Shown here: piece by piece, positions 1 to 7,597 of the stretch | How positions within the stretch are numbered: position 1 is the stretch's first letter | How the letters are laid out: each line of letters opens with the position of its first letter | From: JAOTWJ01 sp036398175 | Lineage (GTDB): Bacteria > Gemmatimonadota > Gemmatimonadetes > Gemmatimonadales > GWC2-71-9 | Assembly (NCBI GenBank): GCA_036398175.1 | Contig: DASWHL010000007.1 | Span: forward strand, 1-64,000 | Reading direction: 5' to 3' | DNA length: 64,000 bases | The notes under the pieces: generated by a model | Database searches by the model: none | What the model was told of the DNA's origin: nothing | Seen by the model: the letters and a program-made list of their open reading frames with translations, nothing else | Position numbers and translations under genes: made by a program

Positions 1-549
1 GACCGTGAGCCCCGAGAGGACCGAGTGCTCCGGGAACTCGGTTCCCGGGTCCCGGACGTGGGTGTCCCGCTCCTTGATCAGGAGCCACTCGCGCTCGCCC
101 TTCTTGATCTTCACCAGGGTCCAGCGCCCGCGCAGCTTGTAGCCGCGCAAGTCAAAGAGCAGCTTGCCTTTGGCCAGCCCCGCCACCGGGTCCTCCAGGG
201 CCACCCATTCCCCGCGGTCCCAGACGATCACGGCCCCCGCACCGTAGTTGCCCTCCGGGATCAGGCCCTCGAAGTCCGCGTACTCGAGGGGGTGGTCTTC
301 CACGTGCACGGCGAGCCGCTTGTCGTCCGGGTTGGCGGACGGCCCCTTGGGGACGGCCCAGGAGCGGAGCACCCCTTCCATCTGGAGCCGGAGATCCCAG
401 TGGAGGTGGCTCGCGGCGTGCTTGTGGACCACGAAGAGGCGGCCGTCCTGGGCGCCCACCGCCCCGGCGGGCTCGGGGGTGATCCCCAGCGAGCGCTTGG
501 CGCGATAAGCACTTAGCTGATCCCGGTCCTCGGGTCCCGTTGCGTCCAT
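1..549 (-). CDS. ligD: ATP-dependent DNA ligase LigD, N-terminal 3'-phosphoesterase domain (partial)
   Basis: The reading frame starts at an ATG at 547-549 and runs off the window edge, leaving 183 codons. It reads as a LigD phosphoesterase (PE) domain, with the family blocks FVVHKHAASHLHWDLRLQ, SWAVPKGPS, HVEDHPLEY, EGLIPEGNYGAGAVIVWD, KLRGRWTLVK and EWLLIKERD. The His, Asp and Arg residues of HLHWDLRL are the expected metal and phosphate ligands. LigD works with Ku in bacterial non-homologous end joining, where the PE domain trims 3' ends. Ligase and primase-like domains are expected beyond position 1 but cannot be seen. The gene is divergent from ku, with only 28 bp between the chosen starts, which supports the paired role. 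The PE call is firm; the full domain order is inferred. Confidence 0.93.
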   Translation of the reverse strand, partial: MDATGPEDRDQLSAYRAKRSLGITPEPAGAVGAQDGRLFVVHKHAASHLHWDLRLQMEGVLRSWAVPKGPSANPDDKRLAVHVEDHPLEYADFEGLIPEGNYGAGAVIVWDRGEWVALEDPVAGLAKGKLLFDLRGYKLRGRWTLVKIKKGEREWLLIKERDTHVRDPGTEFPEHSVLSGLTV

Positions 550-568
550 GATGAAGAAATCCTATAGT
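540..568 (+). promoter_or_regulatory. Promoter of ku, possibly bidirectional with ligD
   Basis: TTGCGT at 540-545 and TATAGT at 563-568 are 17 bp apart, the optimal spacing for a housekeeping sigma promoter. The predicted start point lies about 575-578, at or next to the ku ATG (578), so ku mRNA would be nearly leaderless. The -10 contains the palindrome CTATAG (562-567), so the other strand also reads TATAGG facing ligD. The -35 lies inside the first codons of ligD. This is inference from consensus only. Confidence 0.55.
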
Positions 569-577
569 TGCCGACCT

Positions 578-1426
578 ATGAGCGCACGCCCCATCGGTTC
601 CGCCACCCTCTCGTTCGGCCTCGTCTCGGTCCCGATCCAGCTGTACTCGTCGTCCGAGTCCCGGGCCACCATCTCCTTCAACTGGCTGCACAAGGAATGC
701 GGCTCACGCCTGAAGCAGCAGTACGTCTGCAAGCAGGACAACAAGGTGGTGGAGAACGACGACCGGGTGAAGGGCTACGAGTTCGGCAAGAACCAGTACG
801 TGACGTTCACCGCCGAGGAGATCAAGGCGCTCGAGGAGCAGAAGAAGGAGTCCATTGACATCACCGAGTTCGTCCCCGCCGACCAGGTGGGGCGCAACCT
901 CGTGAGCAAGGTCTACTACCTGGGCCCCGACAAGGGGGGCGCGCGGGCCTACCGCCTGCTGAGCGCCGCGCTGCGGGAAACCGGGCTCTCGGCCATCGCG
1001 CGGCATGCGGCGCGCGGCAAGCAGTACCTCGTCCTGATCCGGCCGGAGGGCGACGGGCTGGTCCTGGAGCAGCTCTACTACGCCGACGAGGTCCGCCCGT
1101 TCTCCGAGGTGCCTCTGGGTGAGGCCGAGCTGAAGCCCGACGAGCTGAAGCTGGCGGTGCAGTTCATCCAGCAGGCCGCGCGGGACGCATTCGACCCCAC
1201 CAAGTACGAGGACGACGTCCGCAAGCGGATGCTCGAGCAGATCGAGCGCAAGATCGCGGGTAAGGAAATCACGGCGGCCCCCGAGGAGGAGCCCCAGACC
1301 CAGATCATTGACCTGATGGAAGCCCTCAAGCAGAGCCTGGCCCGGGGCGACGCCAGGAAGGAGGCCGCCAAGGCGGGCGAGGCGTCCCGGAAGCCCCGGC
1401 GGAAGGCCGCGGGCGGCGACGCTTAG
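578..1426 (+). CDS. ku: Ku DNA end-binding protein
   Basis: Bacterial Ku, 282 residues with start ATG 578. The family opening MSARPIGSATLSFGLVSVPI sits at this ATG; an upstream ATG at 548 would add ten residues that overlap ligD and do not match the family. Ku homodimers ring DNA ends and recruit LigD for end joining. The beta-barrel core covers roughly residues 1-210, with conserved stretches HKECGSRLKQQYVC and VYYLGPDKGG. A basic, Ala/Lys-rich tail after about residue 255 (RKPRRKAAGG) is typical of bacterial Ku C-terminal extensions that bind DNA. It pairs with the divergent ligD. The MerR-TPR gene follows five bases after the stop and may be co-transcribed. Confidence 0.96.
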   Translation: MSARPIGSATLSFGLVSVPIQLYSSSESRATISFNWLHKECGSRLKQQYVCKQDNKVVENDDRVKGYEFGKNQYVTFTAEEIKALEEQKKESIDITEFVPADQVGRNLVSKVYYLGPDKGGARAYRLLSAALRETGLSAIARHAARGKQYLVLIRPEGDGLVLEQLYYADEVRPFSEVPLGEAELKPDELKLAVQFIQQAARDAFDPTKYEDDVRKRMLEQIERKIAGKEITAAPEEEPQTQIIDLMEALKQSLARGDARKEAAKAGEASRKPRRKAAGGDA

Positions 1427-1431
1427 GGCGC

Positions 1432-2268
1432 ATGCACGGCTTCGGCACGGCCGAAGTCGCCCGGCTGCTGGGGATGACGCCACGGCAGGTCCGGCGCCTG
1501 GCCACGTCGGGCGTGCTCCGACCCGCGCGAGGTCCCCGCCGCGCCTATCGGTTCTCGTTCCAGGATCTGGTGCTGTTGCGGGCGGCCAAGGCCCTGTCCG
1601 GGGCGGCCGTGCCCGGGCGGCGGGTCCACCGCGCGCTGCGGTCGCTGGCGCGGCAGCTGCCGCGGGACCGACCGTTGAGCGAGCTGCGCATCACGGCGGA
1701 AGGGGATGCGGTGGTGGTGCGGGACGGCGATGCGGTCTGGGTGCCGGAGTCCGGCCAGCTGACCCTGGACTTCCTCGTGGCCGACCTCGCCACCGAGGTC
1801 GCCTCCCTGGCCCGCCAGCACGCGCGCCGGCGCGGTCGCGACGATCCGGCGGACGCCGACGGCTGGTTTGCACTGGCCCTGGAACTCGAGACCGCCGCAC
1901 CCGCCGAGGCCGAGGAGGCGTACCGGCACGCGCTCCAGCTCAACCCCGATTTGCCGGAGGCCTTGATCAACCTGGGGCGCATGCTCCAGGCCCAGACCCG
2001 GCTGCACGAGGCAGAGGACCTCTACCGCCGCGCCCGCACCGTGCAGCCGGACCTGGCCGTGGCGGTGTTCAACCTGGGCACGGTGCTCGACGAGCAACGC
2101 CGGCTCCAGGAGGCCATCGAGGCGTACCGGTCCGCGGTGGAGCTGGATCCGGAGTTCGCGGACGCCCACCACAACCTGTCGGGGCTGTACGATCAGGCCG
2201 GAAACGCGGTGGCCGCGTTCCGGCACCTGCGGCGGTACCGGGAGTTGACCGGCCGGCCGCGGCGGTAG
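1432..2268 (+). CDS. MerR-type HTH regulator fused to TPR repeats
   Basis: 278 residues. The N-terminus (about 1-75) is a MerR-like winged helix: FGTAEVARLLGMTPRQVRRL is the recognition helix region, followed by the RAYRFSFQDLVLLRAAKAL stretch usual in this family. Residues about 140-275 form at least three TPR-like helical pairs, with motifs such as EAEEAYRHALQLNPDLPEAL and AIEAYRSAVELDPEFADAH. The expected role is a transcription regulator with a protein-interaction module. Target and ligand are unknown. It starts five bases after ku, so it may regulate, or be expressed with, end-joining genes; that link is inference from position. No metal-binding cysteines typical of classical MerR sensors are seen. 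Confidence 0.8.
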   Translation: MHGFGTAEVARLLGMTPRQVRRLATSGVLRPARGPRRAYRFSFQDLVLLRAAKALSGAAVPGRRVHRALRSLARQLPRDRPLSELRITAEGDAVVVRDGDAVWVPESGQLTLDFLVADLATEVASLARQHARRRGRDDPADADGWFALALELETAAPAEAEEAYRHALQLNPDLPEALINLGRMLQAQTRLHEAEDLYRRARTVQPDLAVAVFNLGTVLDEQRRLQEAIEAYRSAVELDPEFADAHHNLSGLYDQAGNAVAAFRHLRRYRELTGRPRR

Positions 2269-2351
2269 GGCCTGGCAGCTTCAGGCAATTCTCAGCACGT
2301 TTTCACGGGCCGGGGGGTAATGAGGAGACGGCGCCATCCCTGGGGGTCCCC

Positions 2352-2813
2352 ATGCCGGTCAACAAACTCAAGCGCTTCCTGGACGACCAGCAGGTCCGGT
2401 ACGTCACCGTTCGCCACTCCCCAGCCTTTACCGCGCAGGAGGTGGCCGCGAGCGCCCACATCTCAGGCTACGAGATGGCCAAGACCGTCATGATCAAGGT
2501 GAACGGTACGGTCGCCATGGCGGTGCTCCCCGCGCCGCTCCACGTGGACCTGCGCCAGCTGCGCGAGCTGACCGGGGCCGATTCCGTGGAGCTGGCCACG
2601 GAGTCCGAGTTCAGGTCTCTGTTTCCGGAGTGCGAGCTTGGGGCCATGCCGCCGTTCGGCAAGCTCTACGACATGGAGACCTACGTCGCGCGCCGGCTGA
2701 CGGAGGACGAGTACATCGCGTTCAACGCCGGGACGCACACCGAGCTGATCCGGATGCGGTTCCGGGACTTCGAGAAGCTGGCCGAGCCCAGGATTCTGGC
2801 GTTTTCGCATTAG
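2352..2813 (+). CDS. YbaK/prolyl-tRNA-editing-domain protein
   Basis: 153 residues, the usual length of a free-standing YbaK/ProX-type editing domain. Family blocks are VRHSPAFTAQEVAASAH, the lysine-bearing GYEMAKTVMIKVNG and GAMPPFGKLYDM. Relatives deacylate mischarged tRNA (Cys-tRNA-Pro or Ala-tRNA-Pro), with the conserved Lys central to activity; this subgroup's substrate is not established from sequence. The C-terminal half (ARRLTEDEYIAFNAGTHTEL) matches the common 'associated domain' pattern. It stands alone between the MerR-TPR gene and vapBC, so no pathway is implied by neighbours. Family assignment is strong; exact tRNA specificity is unknown. Confidence 0.88.
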   Translation: MPVNKLKRFLDDQQVRYVTVRHSPAFTAQEVAASAHISGYEMAKTVMIKVNGTVAMAVLPAPLHVDLRQLRELTGADSVELATESEFRSLFPECELGAMPPFGKLYDMETYVARRLTEDEYIAFNAGTHTELIRMRFRDFEKLAEPRILAFSH

Positions 2814-2860
2814 GGCGCTTCGACCTCGGCGGAGTTCGAGGCCCATTACGCGACAAGCGC

Positions 2861-2895
2861 TTGACCCCGACTGATGAGCATGTTAGCATGCTCAT
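2861..2895 (+). promoter_or_regulatory. vapBC promoter with palindromic operator
   Basis: TTGACC (2861-2866) and TAGCAT (2884-2889) are 17 bp apart. A perfect inverted repeat, ATGAGCATG at 2874-2882 and CATGCTCAT at 2887-2895 with a 4-bp spacer, covers the -10 and ends directly at the antitoxin ATG (2896). Occupation by antitoxin or toxin-antitoxin complex would block the promoter, the usual autoregulation of such modules. The predicted start point coincides with the ATG, so the transcript may be leaderless. Confidence 0.72.
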
Positions 2896-3132
2896 ATGAG
2901 TCACCGCCTTCAGGTCCTTATTCCCGAGCAGCTCCACCGGCGGATCGCCAAGGCCGCCCAGCGGCAGCGCGTCTCGAAGGGTGAGTGGGTGCGTCGTGCG
3001 TTGGAGGCGGCGCTCCGACCGGCGCTGCGGGTGTCGGAATGCCACGATCCGCTGGACCAACTGGGCTCGCTCGGAGCCCCCACGGGCGATGTGGACGAGA
3101 TGCTGGCGCAGATAGACGCCGGGCGGGCGTGA
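2896..3132 (+). CDS. vapB: VapB-type antitoxin (ribbon-helix-helix-like)
   Basis: 78 residues. The N-terminal strand LQVLIPEQLHRRIAKAAQRQ followed by SKGEWVRRALEAAL fits a ribbon-helix-helix DNA-binding domain of CopG/VapB type. The C-terminus (about 45-78) is acidic to neutral and would wrap the toxin. It is expected to neutralise the PIN toxin encoded by the next gene, with a GTGA stop-start overlap, and to repress its own promoter through the palindrome at 2874-2895. No Shine-Dalgarno sequence is needed if the message is leaderless, and none is evident. Pair logic and size support the call; the precise antitoxin family name is less sure. Confidence 0.82.
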   Translation: MSHRLQVLIPEQLHRRIAKAAQRQRVSKGEWVRRALEAALRPALRVSECHDPLDQLGSLGAPTGDVDEMLAQIDAGRA

Positions 3133-3533
3133 AGGTCTTCCTCGACTCCAACATCCCGATGTACGTGGCCGGGCGTGCGCACCCCAACCGCGAGCCCGCC
3201 CGGCGAATGCTGGAGCGTGTCCGGAGCGGCGAGGTCGAGGGCTGTACCAGTACGGAGGTGCTGCAGGAGATCCTGTATCGCTACTCGGCGCTCGAGCGAC
3301 GGGATCTGGCCCGCGACGTGTACGACCTCTTCGTGCAGATCTGCCCGATCGTCTTCGACGTGACGCTCGCGGACACCGACCGCGCGCGCGACCTCCTGGT
3401 CGAGCACGTCGGCCTGTCCGCCCGTGACGCCGTGCACGTCGCGGTCATGGCCAACCGCGGCGTCGAGTGCATTGCCACCTTCAATCGCGGATTCGACGGG
3501 GTGCCGGGAATCCAGCGGGTGCCGCTGACGTAG
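3129..3533 (+). CDS. vapC: VapC-type PIN-domain RNase toxin
   Basis: 134 residues from GTG 3129, which overlaps the antitoxin stop by four bases; upstream in-frame starts would overlap most of vapB. PIN-domain acidic residues are all present: the first Asp in VKVFLDSNIPMY, Glu in STEVLQEIL, Asp in SARDAVHVAVM and the last Asp in ATFNRGFDGV. PIN toxins cleave tRNA or rRNA in a Mg-dependent way and halt translation; the target here cannot be read from sequence. Overlap with vapB implies translational coupling so toxin is made only with antitoxin. The gene ends convergently with the helicase gene, 90 bp away. Confidence 0.88.
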   Translation: MKVFLDSNIPMYVAGRAHPNREPARRMLERVRSGEVEGCTSTEVLQEILYRYSALERRDLARDVYDLFVQICPIVFDVTLADTDRARDLLVEHVGLSARDAVHVAVMANRGVECIATFNRGFDGVPGIQRVPLT

Positions 3534-3623
3534 CACCGGCGTGCGGGCGGACGCGAACGGGCGCCCGATAGCCCCGGCCCCATGAAACGGTCACGAAAGC
3601 GCCGTGAGGCGCGCCGGCCACGG

Positions 3624-6533
3624 TCAGGACGCCGCGGTCGGCCTCGCGGCCACGGCCTGTGCCACGAGCCCCATCTCGTCCAGGAAACGGCTGCCGCCCG
3701 CATCCCGCCCGCCGCGGGTCTGCACCCGGGTGAGCACCAGGCGGTCGCGGGCGCGCGTCATCCCCACGTACAGCAGTCGTCGGGCCTCGCGGATCTCCTC
3801 CTCCCGGCCGTACGTGACCGGACCCCAGCCCGGCATCTGGAAATCCTCGACTCCCACCACGTACACCCGGGAGAACTCCAGGCCCTTGGTAGCGTGCAGC
3901 GTGAGCAGATTGACACGCGCGCGGTCCACTTCGACCCCCTCCGAGCTGGACAGCGCCACCCGTTCGAGGAACCGGTCCAGCTCATCGGCCAGCGTGTCCC
4001 CCTTGCTGTCGCCCACGAGACGCATCAGGCGGGCGTAGGCCGCGGGGTACCGCTGCTCCGCCGTGCGCTCCGTGCGGAGCTTCTCGAGGAGCGCCTGCCC
4101 GCCGAGCCGGTCCACGACCGTGTCCAGATCCGGAAGGTCGGGCGCGCCCAGCCGCTGCCGCTCCGCCGCGTAGAACTCGAGGCAGTCGCTGTACGGACCC
4201 AGCGCGTAGATCTGCGAGATCTGGCGCAGGACCTCCGCCTCGTCGCTGGACGGGCCGGCGCCAAGCGCGAGCCCGAGCCCCACGAAATCGAGCAGGTGCG
4301 CCAGCGCCGACGTGCGGGTCCGGACGAGCTGGAGCCCCGTGAGGGCGACGAACACGCCCGCCAGCGCCTCCGCGTCGTCGAGCGCGTGGTGCGCCCGGGG
4401 AAGCGGCACCGCGAAGCGCTCCGCCAGGGCCTCGAGGCCCGCCCGGCCCGTCACGAGGGCGCGCGCGAGCAGCAGCGAATCGAACACCACCAGGTCGTCG
4501 GCGCCGCCCAGCGGCGCGGCGAGCCGCCGGAGCACCGGCAGATCGAACTCCACGGCGTTGTGCGCCACAAGCAGGTCGCCGCCCACGAACGTGCGAAACG
4601 CGGGCCACACGTCCGCGAACGGCGGGGCACCGGCCACGTGTGCGTCCGTGTAGCCGTGCACCGCCGTGGCGCCCGGCGTGATGGGCACGTCGGGCCGCAC
4701 CATCCGGTGGAACCGGTCCACGACCGCGCCGGACCGCACGCGCACCCCCGCGATCTCGACGATCCCGCACGTGGCGATCTCCACGTCCGTGGTCTCGAGG
4801 TCGAACGCCACGAAGTCGTCGAACTGATGCGCGAGGTCGCGGCAGTGCACGAGCTGGAGCGCCTTGAACACCGTCACGACGTCGGCGTCCACCAGGACGT
4901 CGCCGGCGCGGGCATCGTTCACCCCGCGATAGGCGACCTGCGTGACCCCCGCGCCCAGCAGCAGCCCGCGGAGTCCCACCCGCTCGGGGCCCGCGGTCTC
5001 GAGCAGGACCCCGCCGCGCCCGTGCAGGGCACCCGCGAGCCGGTCCGCGAGCGCGACCGCCTCCGGCACCGACGCCGGATCGCGCAGATCCACTTCCCGC
5101 TCCTCGAGGGCGTTGGTGTAGGGACCGACACGCTGCGACAGCAGCGTCTCCACCAGTCCCGCGAGCGAGCCATGCGCCCGGTACTGCGCCGCGAGTCCCT
5201 CGACGTGATACAGCAGGCGCCACAGCCGCCGCGCGTCGGCCGAGCCGCGGACCAGCGTCCCCGCCACCGCGCGCGCGGCATCGAGCAGGGGCACGCGGGT
5301 CGTGCGCGCGTGCACCCGCACCCGTTCGAGCAGCGCGGCCGGCAGGACCCGCTGGGCAAACGCCTCGAGAAGAATCGGATCGTCCGGCCGCCGCATGAGG
5401 CGGAGCGCGGCCACGACGTGCCCGGCGACGGGATCGTCCTGGAGCGCCCGCCCCCGGGCCAGGCGGCACGGGATCCCGCCCGCGAGCAGCGCGCCCTCCA
5501 GGGCGTTGCCGACCTCGTGGGTCCGGTACAGGACCGCGTAGTCGCCCCACGGCAGCCCGGACGCGGCGCGGTCGGCCTGGAGATCCGCGAGCAGGAACCC
5601 GGCCTCCTCCCGCTCGTCGGCCAGCAGCCAGGCCGCGACGGGATACGGCGACTCACGATCGGCCACCAGCTCCTTGGTGAACAGCCCCTGCTCCACCTCG
5701 ATCAGTTGCCGGGCGCGCGCAAAAATGGGCCGCGCGCACCGGCGGTTCCGGTCCAGGAGGTAGTGCCGCGTGATGCCGAAGTCGTTGGCGAAGCGGAGCA
5801 GCACCCGCGGGTCCGCCCCGCGCCACGAGAAGATGGATTGCTCGTCGTCCCCAACGGCGAAAACGTTGCGATGCCCCGCCGCGAGAGCCGCGATCAGCCG
5901 GTACTGCGCGGGATCGAGGTCCTGGAACTCGTCCACCAGGATGTAGTCCCACCGGCCCGCCACCGCGCCGGCCAGATCGGGCCGGGTGTCCACGAGCCGC
6001 ACCGCCTCCGCGATCAAGTCGTCGAAGTCCAGCAGCGTGCGGCGGCGCAGGAGGTCGCGGTAGCGGGTCAGCAGGTCCGCATCGGGCTGCGCCACCGGCT
6101 CGCCGCGGAGGCGCACCGTCGTAAACGCGTCCAGCACCTCCCGCACCCGCCGGCGATGCCACACGCCGAGCCGGCGGAGGATGATGCGCTGGTAGTCGTC
6201 GTCGGCCACCCCGAACCCGCGCGGGACGCCGATGGCCTCGCCGTGGGCCCGCAGCACCTCGGCACACAGGGCGTGGAGGGTGCCGCGCGTCATGGCCTCC
6301 GCCGCGCCGCCCAGCGCCGCCCGCAGCCGGCCGGCGACCTCGTCCGCCGCCTTGTTGGTGAACGTGACCGCGCAGATCCGCGCCGGAGCGAATCCGTGCT
6401 CGGCCACGAGGTGGCGGATCCGCTCGATGAGGCAGAACGTCTTGCCCGCGCCCGGCCCCGCGAGCACGAGCACCGGGCCCAAGGGCGCGGTAATGGCCGC
6501 GCGTTGCGCCTCGGTGGGGGTGAGCACCGCCAC
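3624..6533 (-). CDS. UvrD/PcrA-type helicase with internal DnaQ-like 3'-5' exonuclease domain
   Basis: 969 residues from a GTG start at 6533. Helicase motif I is GPGAGKT near residue 28, and VDEFQDLDPAQ (motif II) and GDDEQSIFSWRGAD (motif III) follow near residues 200-230. Motifs V and VI, LHATKGLEFSRVYVVG and RRLLYVGMTRARDRLVLT, lie near residues 875-930. Between them, about 570-730, sits a complete DEDDh exonuclease: FDLETT, HNAVEFDLPVL and HHALDDAEAL. A superfamily 1A helicase with a nuclease inside its 2A/2B region should unwind and degrade or proofread 3' ends in repair. It follows the MCE gene by eight bases. All catalytic residues look intact, so both activities are predicted; that they act together is inference. 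Confidence 0.9.
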   Translation of the reverse strand: MAVLTPTEAQRAAITAPLGPVLVLAGPGAGKTFCLIERIRHLVAEHGFAPARICAVTFTNKAADEVAGRLRAALGGAAEAMTRGTLHALCAEVLRAHGEAIGVPRGFGVADDDYQRIILRRLGVWHRRRVREVLDAFTTVRLRGEPVAQPDADLLTRYRDLLRRRTLLDFDDLIAEAVRLVDTRPDLAGAVAGRWDYILVDEFQDLDPAQYRLIAALAAGHRNVFAVGDDEQSIFSWRGADPRVLLRFANDFGITRHYLLDRNRRCARPIFARARQLIEVEQGLFTKELVADRESPYPVAAWLLADEREEAGFLLADLQADRAASGLPWGDYAVLYRTHEVGNALEGALLAGGIPCRLARGRALQDDPVAGHVVAALRLMRRPDDPILLEAFAQRVLPAALLERVRVHARTTRVPLLDAARAVAGTLVRGSADARRLWRLLYHVEGLAAQYRAHGSLAGLVETLLSQRVGPYTNALEEREVDLRDPASVPEAVALADRLAGALHGRGGVLLETAGPERVGLRGLLLGAGVTQVAYRGVNDARAGDVLVDADVVTVFKALQLVHCRDLAHQFDDFVAFDLETTDVEIATCGIVEIAGVRVRSGAVVDRFHRMVRPDVPITPGATAVHGYTDAHVAGAPPFADVWPAFRTFVGGDLLVAHNAVEFDLPVLRRLAAPLGGADDLVVFDSLLLARALVTGRAGLEALAERFAVPLPRAHHALDDAEALAGVFVALTGLQLVRTRTSALAHLLDFVGLGLALGAGPSSDEAEVLRQISQIYALGPYSDCLEFYAAERQRLGAPDLPDLDTVVDRLGGQALLEKLRTERTAEQRYPAAYARLMRLVGDSKGDTLADELDRFLERVALSSSEGVEVDRARVNLLTLHATKGLEFSRVYVVGVEDFQMPGWGPVTYGREEEIREARRLLYVGMTRARDRLVLTRVQTRGGRDAGGSRFLDEMGLVAQAVAARPTAAS

Positions 6534-6541
6534 GGGCAGGG

Positions 6542-7483
6542 TCAGGGCGGTGGGGGCGACGCCGCCCGGCGCCCGCCGAACTTCTCGAGCAGGAGCCGGA
6601 GCGACGTGCGCGCGGCGTCCAGCTCATGGCGGAACGTGGTGTCGCGGAAACGCCCGGCACTCCCTTCCTGCCGGGCCGCCTGCTCGCGGAGCCGGCCCAG
6701 CGCCTCCTGCACGTCGTCCACCTCCGCGAGGAGCGTGGCCGCGTTGACCTCGAGGCTGTCCCGGTGGGCCCGGATTTCCTCCCGGGGGAACGCGGCTCGC
6801 AGGGCGGCGAGACCCGCGATCAGCGAATCGCCGCGGGCGGCGGCGACACGGGCGGCGGCCGCGAGCGAATCGGTGGGGAACGCCCGGGCAACGGCCTGGG
6901 CACGCGCGAGCGCCGCGCGCGTGCGGCGCACCTCCGCGGCCAGCGCCTCGGGGTCCACGTCACGGAGCCCGACGAGCAGCTCCGCGGCCTGCTCCCGGAG
7001 CTGGGCCAGGCGGTCGTTCAGCGCCACGGACGCCGAGCCGGCCACGGGCAGGTCCGCGGCCAGCGGCGTGGCCGCGCGGCCCGGGTTATACTCCACGGCC
7101 TGGTTCCCGACCAGGTCGAGGGCCACGAGCCGGGCGTCCGCATCCACGCGCGGCGCGTGCGCCTCGTCCACGGAGAGGGTCACGCGCACGCGCCCGGGGC
7201 TGAGGAGGCGGATGCTCTCCACGCGGCCCACCCGCACGCCCCGCACGAGCACCGCGTCGCCGCGGGCGAGGCCCGCCGCGGCGGGCAGGTCCACCGGGAC
7301 CGCAATGGTCCCGTGCTCCGCCGCGCGCCGGCCGGTGACCAGCGCTCCCAGGAGCACGAGCACCAGGACCACGCCCAGCGCGATCGTCCCGGCCTGCCGC
7401 TCGTAGGCGTGCGAGAGGTCGAGTTCCGTGAGGATCCGGAAGCTGTCGGTGACGCGGTCGCCCAGGCTGCGGCGTGGGGGCAT
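6542..7483 (-). CDS. MlaD/MCE-domain protein
   Basis: 313 residues from ATG 7483, chosen because it precedes a short basic cytosolic segment and one membrane helix (ALGVVLVLVLLGALVTG, about residues 30-48). The MCE domain follows (about 55-140), including AGLARGDAVLVRGVRVGRVESI. The C-terminal 150 residues are Ala/Arg/Glu-rich and predicted coiled coil. MCE proteins form periplasmic rings or tubes that carry lipids between membranes, normally with an MlaE permease and MlaF ATPase. Neither partner is in this window, and the gene is instead coupled to a helicase gene eight bases downstream. The family call is strong; the lipid and partners are unknown. Confidence 0.82.
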   Translation of the reverse strand: MPPRRSLGDRVTDSFRILTELDLSHAYERQAGTIALGVVLVLVLLGALVTGRRAAEHGTIAVPVDLPAAAGLARGDAVLVRGVRVGRVESIRLLSPGRVRVTLSVDEAHAPRVDADARLVALDLVGNQAVEYNPGRAATPLAADLPVAGSASVALNDRLAQLREQAAELLVGLRDVDPEALAAEVRRTRAALARAQAVARAFPTDSLAAAARVAAARGDSLIAGLAALRAAFPREEIRAHRDSLEVNAATLLAEVDDVQEALGRLREQAARQEGSAGRFRDTTFRHELDAARTSLRLLLEKFGGRRAASPPPP

Positions 7484-7597
7484 GCGTAAAGATCGGGCGA
7501 CGGCCGTCCCGGCGGTAGCGCGGCGTATCGCCGGACCCCATCCATCGAACCCCCGGAGTGCGGCGACGCCTGCGGAGCAGGGTGTAGATTCCCGGCC

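Noticed and set aside
2290..2320. TTTTCAC tract upstream of the YbaK gene resembling the shared element
   Set aside because: It lacks the TAC-N1-TC start and the CGAT box at 11 bp, so the match is limited to the T-run.
3582..7406. Very long open frame on the plus strand opposite the helicase and MCE genes
   Set aside because: Arg/Pro-rich translation without motifs; it is the usual antisense shadow in a very G+C-rich genome, while the minus strand carries all helicase motifs.
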